Positions 25,404 to 30,247 of a stretch of 64,000 bases of DNA are shown piece after piece. The stretch is from NCBI GenBank assembly GCA_965228785.1, contig CBDDIF010000001.1, positions 1,736,001 through 1,800,000 of the forward strand, read 5' to 3'. The position numbers and the translations under genes were made by a program. Below the pieces are notes generated by a model. The model made no database searches. It was not told the DNA's origin and worked only from the letters and a program-made list of their open reading frames with translations. The stretch is from Hoeflea_A sp965228785 (GTDB taxonomy: Bacteria; Pseudomonadota; Alphaproteobacteria; Rhizobiales; Rhizobiaceae). Position 1 is the first letter of the stretch. The number at the start of each line of letters is the position of its first letter.

Positions 25404-25862
25404 CTATCGAAGAGAGTCGCGAAACGAAATGTATTTGTATGTAAAACGCTCGACGTGATTGTCGCGCACCTGTAAGAAATTTTCTATATCTTTATTTAGT
25501 TTTTCGATATCAAGAACGTCATCTATCAGTTCAAGATCAACTCTGAATTCACATAGCTTTTCTCGGCGTCCCTCACGGAAGAGCTTCCTTTCAAAAACCC
25601 AGAGATAGACCAGTCTATTGAATTGATTGCGGCCCAGATACCATTCTCCCGGCTTTTTAGGTGACATTCCAGATACTACAGCCTGGGCGTAACATTTGCC
25701 TCTGATCTCTTTTGTGAGCTCACGGCCTATTTCAGATAGCATTGCGTGGACCCGGTTCGCAGCCTCAAGTGTAACCTTCTCGGCCTGACCGTGAAAATAA
25801 ACATCATCCTTATGCTCTTGGTTTTTCTTGTTGATTATGTCACGGACACGTACCCTAGACAT
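25404..25862 (-). CDS. Cassette gene, unknown function (152 aa), AT-rich
   Basis: The 152-residue charged protein (MSRVRVRDIINKKNQEHKDD at the start) is rich in Lys, Glu and aromatic residues, with a VYLWVFERKLFREGRR segment and a long C-terminal helix LNKDIENFLQVRDNHVERFTY. Its base composition is clearly lower in GC than the host genes, which suggests a foreign origin. ATG 25862 is 6 nt from AGGAG of module copy 8. No family recognised. Confidence 0.65.
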   Translation of the reverse strand: MSRVRVRDIINKKNQEHKDDVYFHGQAEKVTLEAANRVHAMLSEIGRELTKEIRGKCYAQAVVSGMSPKKPGEWYLGRNQFNRLVYLWVFERKLFREGRREKLCEFRVDLELIDDVLDIEKLNKDIENFLQVRDNHVERFTYKYISFRDSLR

Positions 25863-25868
25863 TTGGCT

Positions 25869-25884
25869 GCTCCTACTGTTTGCT
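25869..25884 (-). repeat. Type-1 junction module, copy 8
   Basis: The minus strand reads AGCAAACAGTAGGAGC. Upstream of it (25886-26044) a frame ending LQAKSESKQ-TAG in the module has no good start (at most MRDIWEFG, 21 residues) and may be the tail of a broken gene. Confidence 0.85.
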
Positions 25885-26044
25885 TTCTGATTTTGCTTGC
25901 AATCGTCGCCGTATGCCGAATTCCCAGATATCTCGCATGGCTGCGATTGGGTGGAAGAGATAATTGCCGGCCAGAAATAGTCGCTACAGCATCCGGCCTT
26001 TTGAAAGTCTTCGGCATCCTGGCGAACTAATCTCGCGGATCACG

Positions 26045-26398
26045 TCATCCATCGCTCCGGCTCGGTCCCCAGATTGCGTTCAAAACCTCCAAGGTGCCAA
26101 ACCGCGTGATCAGTCCGGCGGTGAAATAGGAGAAAAATGAGAATGGAGCCAAATACAATGTTGCCGTCGCGATTGTAAGGATCCCGGGAATATCTCTTCC
26201 GGTGGCGATGTCTGTAACAACCGCGGAAATTACTCCGGTGAGCAAAAGTCCGATGGGAACACCCAAAGCAAAACTCTTCCAGTTGGTTCGGCGGCCAAAC
26301 AGGGTCCATTCAAAAACCGCGATGAAAGGTCCGGCTATGGCGCTGCCAATGCAGAGGTAGAGTATGCCCAAAGCTGCAAATCCGCCGCTACCACCCAT
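26045..26398 (-). CDS. Cassette gene: small membrane protein (117 aa)
   Basis: The 117-residue protein has three probable membrane helices: ALGILYLCIGSAIAGPFIAVF, FALGVPIGLLLTGVISAVV and ILTIATATLYLAPFSFFSYFTA. No family is recognised. GGAGG lies 11 nt before ATG 26398. Unlike most cassettes it is separated from the upstream module (copy 9) by about 110 bp that contain only a 14-residue frame (MTMTLVIFSVPIR), so a deletion there is likely. Confidence 0.6.
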   Translation of the reverse strand: MGGSGGFAALGILYLCIGSAIAGPFIAVFEWTLFGRRTNWKSFALGVPIGLLLTGVISAVVTDIATGRDIPGILTIATATLYLAPFSFFSYFTAGLITRFGTLEVLNAIWGPSRSDG

Positions 26399-26508
26399 GG
26401 TGAGGGTAAGCCTCCATACTCTGTTGTTTCGACGTCCTTTAGAAAGCGAAACCTATCTGATCGGGACCGAAAAGATCACCAGCGTCATGGTCATTCGGAG
26501 CACTTCTG

Positions 26509-26524
26509 TCTCCTACTGTTTGCT
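26509..26524 (-). repeat. Type-1 junction module, copy 9
   Basis: The minus strand reads AGCAAACAGTAGGAGA, coding Ser-Lys-Gln-stop of the 113-residue gene. Confidence 0.88.
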
Positions 26525-26854
26525 TTCGGGATTTTCTGAATCGCGGTTCCAGTGAGGGTCAAAGGCGGGCATGCCCATGGCCTTCCTGATCTGCTGAAAC
26601 TGAGCGTCGATCTGGCGTGAGAATTCCCGTCCGCCGCCCTGGCGCTCGCCGGCGTGAACTTGCCCGCAGAACGTTTGAAGCCGGCGCTCGGCGGCCTCGA
26701 TCTCGTCTATGACGCCCCAGTCTGTCGACATGGTCTGGTCTGCCATCGGCCTCGGCCCCTTTCGGGCATGTGCGATGTGATAAAGAAGCCCATCTGGTGA
26801 AGCTACGGAGGCGTAGACATCGGAAGCACTCTTCGGCTTTTTCTGATCTGCCAT
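26513..26854 (-). CDS. Cassette gene, unknown function (113 aa)
   Basis: The 113-residue soluble protein begins MADQKKPKSASDVYASVASP. The middle is a long helix (WGVIDEIEAAERRLQTFCGQVHAG), and the end NRDSENPESKQ uses the module's stop. ATG 26854 is 12 nt after the AGGAG of module copy 10. A second MADQ at residue 36 could be an internal start. No family recognised. Confidence 0.6.
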   Translation of the reverse strand: MADQKKPKSASDVYASVASPDGLLYHIAHARKGPRPMADQTMSTDWGVIDEIEAAERRLQTFCGQVHAGERQGGGREFSRQIDAQFQQIRKAMGMPAFDPHWNRDSENPESKQ

Positions 26855-26866
26855 GGCCTCGGCTCG

Positions 26867-26882
26867 GCTCCTACTGTTTGCT
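26867..26882 (-). repeat. Type-1 junction module, copy 10
   Basis: The minus strand reads AGCAAACAGTAGGAGC, coding Ser-Lys-Gln-stop of the gene at 26871-27188. Confidence 0.88.
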
Positions 26883-27188
26883 GGACGAGTTTTCCAAAAA
26901 CTCATCAATTCTCGGCATCAGGTACTTGTCACGAACGCGCTCAACGACGCACATGTGGCCGTTGTGCATTTCCTCCCACCGCCGGCAGGATGTTCGATAG
27001 AGTTCCAGCGCCTGGGTAAAATGATACAGGTTCCAGCGCGCTGATTTCGAGCCATCAAACTGGAAGTGAAAGCGCTGGCGCAGCTCGGCTTCTGACATCT
27101 GGCTAAGCTCATCCTCAGCTCTTTTCAGAATGCCGGTGACTGCGTCGTCAATGTCGTTTTCGGTGACGTCCATCGATCTCGGCACCAT
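26871..27188 (-). CDS. Cassette gene, unknown function (105 aa)
   Basis: This helical soluble protein (MDVTENDIDDAVTGILKRAEDELSQMSEAE near its start) has a Trp/Tyr-rich centre (SARWNLYHFTQALELYRTSCRRWEEMH) and ends SSSKQ inside module copy 10. It could start at ATG 27188 or at ATG 27173 (MDVTEND). It is the first cassette gene after the Rap1a-like gene, whose stop lies in a degenerate module just upstream. No family recognised. Confidence 0.6.
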   Translation of the reverse strand: MVPRSMDVTENDIDDAVTGILKRAEDELSQMSEAELRQRFHFQFDGSKSARWNLYHFTQALELYRTSCRRWEEMHNGHMCVVERVRDKYLMPRIDEFLENSSSKQ

Positions 27189-27204
27189 CTCTTTACTAGT
27201 TTGG
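27189..27204 (-). repeat. Degenerate type-1 module after the Rap1a-like gene
   Basis: The minus strand reads CCAAACTAGTAAAGAG, aligning with GCAAACAGTAGGAG if one base is inserted and GG becomes AA. It again contains the upstream gene's TAG and a purine-rich ribosome site before the next ATG. Confidence 0.5.
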
Positions 27205-27546
27205 GCACGGGAACTGAAAATGAAGAGCGTTTTGAACCACGGCGGCCGCTGGCCAATGCCTGATGCTTGGGTTCTTTTCGATGTGGAGGCAGACAGTATC
27301 GGTTACCTGTTCGGCGGTTGCTCGTTTTGGGATGCAAATCTTGAGTACTGTTTCATTCTGCATAAGAAATGTCTGGTCGATAACACCCAGAATGTATTGT
27401 GCAGCAACCAGGTTGGACAATTGACAGGTCGTGTGTAAGTCATTGCCATTAATGAAAGAGTTTAATTCGTCCTGAGCATTTGCGGCCGCAATTGGAAACA
27501 AGAACCAAACACACGCGCCAGCAGCCAGTAGTCTAGCTTTTGCCAT
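27196..27546 (-). CDS. Rap1a/Tai-like periplasmic immunity protein
   Basis: The 116-residue protein has a signal peptide (KARLLAAGACVWFLFPIAAANA-QDE, cleavage near residue 24) and then the Rap1a/Tai family pattern: FINGNDLHTTC, an AAQYILGVIDQ helix, KICIPKRATAEQVTDTVCLHIEKNP and a final HFQFPC, with conserved Cys. Family members protect against type VI secreted amidases in the periplasm. Its ATG lies within the 3' end of the recombinase gene (14-bp overlap), so it is translationally coupled to the recombinase. No cognate toxin gene is in the window. Confidence 0.75.
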   Translation of the reverse strand: MAKARLLAAGACVWFLFPIAAANAQDELNSFINGNDLHTTCQLSNLVAAQYILGVIDQTFLMQNETVLKICIPKRATAEQVTDTVCLHIEKNPSIRHWPAAAVVQNALHFQFPCPN

Positions 27547-28222
27547 CTTCCTTCTCCGATTTACGGTCTAAATGTAACGGTTCTTCCTCGGGTTCTGGTA
27601 GGCCAGGAAACCCCTTGTATTTCCAATTACGATAGGTTTGAGGGCTGGTGATCAGTTCGGCCTTCGGGTCCGCCTTGTTCATGGCCTCGATCACTTCGCG
27701 GGCGGACATCTGCAGCAGCTTACCACTGTCGCGCAACTTCACGAACGCCCGCAATCGCTTCGGGTTTCCGGATATCGAATGCTTGGGCCCAAACGACACA
27801 CCGGCATTGCGGCGCGCGGCCATTCCGATCTTTGTTCGCTCGGAAATGATGCCTCGTTCGAATTCCGCAATTGCACCGATCATGTGTAAGAGCAGGCGGC
27901 CGCTGGCGGTGTCGGCGTCGATGCTGTCGGTTAGACTGACGAACCGGATCCCTTTCTTCTGGAACAGCTCGATAACCTCAATCAGCCCTTTCAGCGACCG
28001 GGCCAGACGATCGAGCTTCCAGACGACGAATGTGTCGCCCTTGCGTACAGCTCTGAGCGCCCGTGAGAGCACTTTGCGGGACATGCTTGCGCCGCTGGCC
28101 TTCTCCACAAAAACCCTATCGCAGCCGAAGTTCTCCAGCGCCTTCACCTGACCGTCCAGGTTCTGGTCGGCAGTCGATACGCGGGCATAGCCAACGGTTT
28201 TGGGGCCGGTCTTTTTCGCCAT
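27533..28222 (-). CDS. Serine recombinase (resolvase/invertase family)
   Basis: The 229-residue small serine recombinase has the catalytic N-terminal domain GYARVSTADQNLDGQ (nucleophile Ser about residue 17), the arginine-containing KLDRLARSLKGL helix and the E-helix region LLLHMIGAIAEFERGIISERTK. The C-terminal part is unusual: where Hin/Gin enzymes have a short helix-turn-helix, it has SGKLLQMSAREVIEAMNKAD, then SPQTYRNWKYKGFPGLPEPEEEP, about 40 residues longer than Hin. It is promoter-proximal to the left array and transcribed in the same direction. It is the obvious candidate for acting on the junction modules, although no reaction can be seen. Confidence 0.88.
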   Translation of the reverse strand: MAKKTGPKTVGYARVSTADQNLDGQVKALENFGCDRVFVEKASGASMSRKVLSRALRAVRKGDTFVVWKLDRLARSLKGLIEVIELFQKKGIRFVSLTDSIDADTASGRLLLHMIGAIAEFERGIISERTKIGMAARRNAGVSFGPKHSISGNPKRLRAFVKLRDSGKLLQMSAREVIEAMNKADPKAELITSPQTYRNWKYKGFPGLPEPEEEPLHLDRKSEKEDGKS

Positions 28223-28347
28223 TTCTCAGCACTCGCATATAGGGCGAACTTTTACAATCGTTGTGGACAACTTTTAAGGGCAAATTCATTGACTACCGTG
28301 GACAAACCATTATATGTTTTTTGAAGTAAATAGAAGGGACGAAGGTC
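28223..28347. promoter_or_regulatory. Divergent control region between recombinase and right array
   Basis: On the plus strand TTGACT (28289-28294), 16 bp, TATATG (28311-28316) makes a good promoter whose start (about 28323) falls right at the type-2 module (28325). Two direct repeats lie between the genes: AACTTTTA at 28247-28254 and 28269-28276 (22 bp apart, two helical turns) and GTGGACAA at 28263-28270 and 28298-28305. They could be operators for the small winged-helix-like protein or for the recombinase. On the minus strand, TATAT at 28241-28237 may be the recombinase -10, without a convincing -35. Confidence 0.55.
28325..28343 (+). repeat. Type-2 module, right array copy 1
   Basis: AGTAAATAGAAGGGACGAA is identical over 19 bases to the right island end (29878-29896). 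It provides the ribosome site for the gene at 28348. Confidence 0.85.
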
Positions 28348-28689
28348 ATGGCAAAGCTGTCACCGACAATGCTCGACGCTCTGGTCAGGATCCGCGTCAA
28401 AGGCGGAAAGGCTATCGCCGAAGGCGGCGGCACCTGGATGAGCGCTGATGGACAGCGCCTGAAAGTGGAGCCCCGAAATGGGTCAATCGTCGACCGCGTC
28501 GTGACGCGCACGATCTATGCTCTGGAGGATCGCGGGATGTTGGCGCGAACCAATGAGGATGATCGGTTTTGGCGAGATACGCGCCAGATCACTCAGGAGG
28601 GCCGCGAGACTGCCGACCGAGCTATCGGTGACGCTGCCGACGCATACTTCGACACGTTGACGCAAGCCAACAGCGGCGGCGATTTCTGA
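28348..28689 (+). CDS. Small winged-helix-like protein, possible regulator (113 aa)
   Basis: The 113-residue protein begins MAKLSPTMLDALVRIRVKGG and has an arrangement of helices and a beta wing (DRVVTRTIYALEDRGMLARTNEDDRFWRDTRQITQEGRETADRA) resembling small phage/plasmid winged-helix DNA-binding proteins. It is the only cargo gene divergent from, and adjacent to, the recombinase, so control of the intergenic promoters is a reasonable guess. ATG is 6 nt after GAAGG downstream of the module. Confidence 0.6.
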   Translation: MAKLSPTMLDALVRIRVKGGKAIAEGGGTWMSADGQRLKVEPRNGSIVDRVVTRTIYALEDRGMLARTNEDDRFWRDTRQITQEGRETADRAIGDAADAYFDTLTQANSGGDF

Positions 28690-28740
28690 ACTATCACGAA
28701 AGGGAGGAAGGCGATCTCAAGATGCAAAAGGGGCGCGAGA

Positions 28741-28956
28741 TCAGGGACGGCGAAACAGCCTTCTGATTTGTGGTCTGAAAATGTAGTAGGCAGCGTTGAC
28801 GATCCCAAACAGACCAAACGCCGCCAACAGCATTATCCATTTTGGGTGGACGAGGATCAGTACAAGCACGCTTGCAACGTATGACAGAGAAACAAAAAGC
28901 AGCACATGCCCTAGTCGGATCAGTGTGCTGCTTATCTGAACTTCATCGTCCGCCAT
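28741..28956 (-). CDS. Small membrane protein within right array (71 aa)
   Basis: The 71-residue protein MADDEVQISSTLIRLGHV has two probable membrane helices (VLLFVSLSYVASVLVLILV and WIMLLAAFGLFGIVNAAYYIF) and a basic end RPQIRRLFRRP. It is the only gene running against the direction of its array. No Shine-Dalgarno is visible; a GTG 12 codons upstream is possible. Family unknown, and a chance open frame is not excluded. Confidence 0.45.
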   Translation of the reverse strand: MADDEVQISSTLIRLGHVLLFVSLSYVASVLVLILVHPKWIMLLAAFGLFGIVNAAYYIFRPQIRRLFRRP

Positions 28957-29015
28957 GGAGGGAGTGTAAGAAACGTGTTTCGCTGTGTCCACTGAACTCA
29001 GAACCGTAGATTGAT

Positions 29016-29029
29016 GCAGAAGGGACGAA
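29016..29029 (+). repeat. Type-2 module, right array copy 2 (diverged)
   Basis: GCAGAAGGGACGAA keeps the AGAAGGGACGAA half of the module; the AGTAAAT half is replaced. It precedes the GTG-started gene at 29037. Confidence 0.65.
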
Positions 29030-29036
29030 CGAACAG

Positions 29037-29363
29037 GTGGAAAGAAAAACCAACCGTCTTATTCTGACATTTGGACTGGTCCCAATGGGCCTTTTTGCGC
29101 TTGTTGCACTTATTCCTTGGGTTTGGGAAAACGCCTTTTGGCTCCTCAATACTTTGTGGACCGTTGGCTGCATCAGCGCCATGGTTTTTTGGGTTTGGGG
29201 CGTGGGGCCGCACGCGGCAACGGCGTGCATCAGACCGCTGCTGTTTGATAAGAAACACGGGCGGCTCGAACCTGGTGGATACGGTGAGAAAGTTCTCCGC
29301 AATTTTGAGCGACTTAAGTTCCTACGGATCTATCTGAAGCCAGAAATCGGTTCGGACATATAG
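29037..29363 (+). CDS. Cassette gene: small membrane protein (108 aa)
   Basis: This 108-residue protein begins with GTG and has two membrane helices (LILTFGLVPMGLFALVALIPWVW and FWLLNTLWTVGCISAMVFWVW) followed by a cytoplasmic tail ending RIYLKPEIGSDI, whose stop TAG lies inside the next type-2 module. The ribosome site is AAGGGACG of the preceding module. No family recognised. Confidence 0.6.
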   Translation: MERKTNRLILTFGLVPMGLFALVALIPWVWENAFWLLNTLWTVGCISAMVFWVWGVGPHAATACIRPLLFDKKHGRLEPGGYGEKVLRNFERLKFLRIYLKPEIGSDI

Positions 29364-29371
29364 AAGGGACG
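29358..29371 (+). repeat. Type-2 module, right array copy 3
   Basis: ATATAGAAGGGACG contains the stop of the 108-residue gene and the ribosome site of the next gene (ATG 29376). Confidence 0.75.
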
Positions 29372-29375
29372 CGCC

Positions 29376-29759
29376 ATGATAAATTACCCAGAAATGAGAA
29401 GAGAGCTTATTTCTTGCCTTGAGTCTCTTAGTGATTTGGAATACCAAAAAAATTGTTGGTTGAAGGGTATTTGTCCGCCAAATGTTGAGGAAGACTGCTT
29501 TGATTTTTCCGTACACTTCATAGTTGATGACACAACTCTATTTGAAAATACAAAATAATACATAGGGCTGGTACTATATAATGAGAAAGAAGCGGATGTA
29601 GTGAAAAAAGTAACTGAATCAATCAGAATAATATTTGAAAAGTACGGAACTGAATTGAGTGATATGGAATATATTGGCCTGGACGAGTGGTCTGAAGTTT
29701 TGAGAAGCTCTCGCAATGCGCTGCGTTTGATCAACAAAGAGACGAATACGGACCAATGA
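29376..29759 (+). pseudogene. SCO4402-like gene interrupted by an in-frame TAA
   Basis: Reading from ATG 29376, MINYPEMRRELISCLESLSD continues to TLFENTK and meets TAA at 29556-29558. Without any frame change the sequence continues YIGLVLYNEKEADVVKKVTE, EKYGTELSDMEYIGLDEW, and stops at 29757-29759 after 127 codons. The combined product has the features of the SCO4402 family (early MRRELLSYLEGLSD-like helix, central HFIVDDT, late GTELSD-EY). A single nonsense change therefore truncates it to 60 residues. The stretch is strikingly AT-rich compared with the host. Some SCO4402-like proteins occur near toxin systems, but a function is not established to my knowledge. Confidence 0.7.
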
Positions 29760-29763
29760 ACAA

Positions 29764-29886
29764 GTGCCAGGAACCGATGACTATGAGCTGGAGCGTGACG
29801 GCAGCGTCTGGTTTTTGATCGGAACGATAGGCCGACGCCAGAGGTGGCGGGACGCGATGATCTACATCGAAGGCGCTAGTAAATAG
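29764..29886 (+). CDS. Possible cassette mini-gene (40 aa)
   Basis: GTG 29764 opens a 40-codon frame (VPGTDDYELERDGSVWFLIG and on) that ends Ala-Ser-Lys-TAG exactly inside the terminal type-2 module, as at the left island end (Lys-Ser-Lys-TAG). No independent ribosome site is seen; coupling to the preceding TGA (29757) is possible. It may also be the C-terminal remnant of a larger gene. Confidence 0.4.
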   Translation: MPGTDDYELERDGSVWFLIGTIGRRQRWRDAMIYIEGASK

Positions 29887-29896
29887 AAGGGACGAA
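29878..29896 (+). repeat. Type-2 module, right island end
   Basis: AGTAAATAGAAGGGACGAA, identical over 19 bases to copy 1, and inverted relative to the module at the left end (22565-22581). Confidence 0.85.
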
Positions 29897-30247
29897 ACAC
29901 CTAGCCACTAGATTTCGGGATCGGCCTAAACTCGATGTTGCCTACCATTAGGGGCAACGAACCCAGGTTTGCTCGTCCTGAACCAGCAATAGCCTCTGCT
30001 CTTAATCAGACCGGCAAGTGCGTTTAGCCGGTCGCACGCGACGTTTGCCTCATCGGCTGAGAGCGGCTTCTGTTCAACTGCGCCTCAGTTGCCCCAGATG
30101 GGCGCCGTACAACCTGTCGGTGCGGTTTACGAGACTCGCCTGCAAGCGCCCCGGATCATGACTGAAATCTGCTCACGTTAATCCCCGACTTATTGAATTT
30201 TCTTTGTGCTTGGTTTGCCTATCATCGTCGCAGATGGCGAGGGTCCC
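29897..30247. other. 350-bp gene-free stretch right of the island
   Basis: I see no supported gene, RNA or strong repeat. The GC content returns toward that of the host. It separates the island's end module from the methyltransferase operon and probably holds that operon's promoter. No tRNA 3' end or obvious target-site duplicate could be recognised. Confidence 0.5.

Larger units (their letters stand above)
22565..29896. mobile_element. Serine-recombinase cassette island bounded by inverted modules
   Basis: A 7.3-kb region of small, unrelated, mostly unknown genes of variable base composition (several clearly AT-richer than the flanks) surrounds one serine recombinase gene. The left end carries CGCCCCTTCTATTTGCT (22565-22581). 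Its inverse, AGTAAATAGAAGGGACG, stands at the right end (29878-29894), 15 of 17 bases matching in inverted orientation. Inside, ten copies of one short junction module face left and four copies of a related module face right. That it is a mobile or recombining element is inferred from these repeats, the recombinase and the cargo; empty sites or movement cannot be seen here. Confidence 0.75.

Noticed and set aside
22908..26882. The regular repeats could be a CRISPR array
   Set aside because: The core is 12-16 bases, the intervals vary from 184 to 717 bp and contain genes; no cas gene is near.
22908..26882. Modules as integron attC sites
   Set aside because: No imperfect dyad, no GTTRRRY core, and the enzyme is a serine recombinase.
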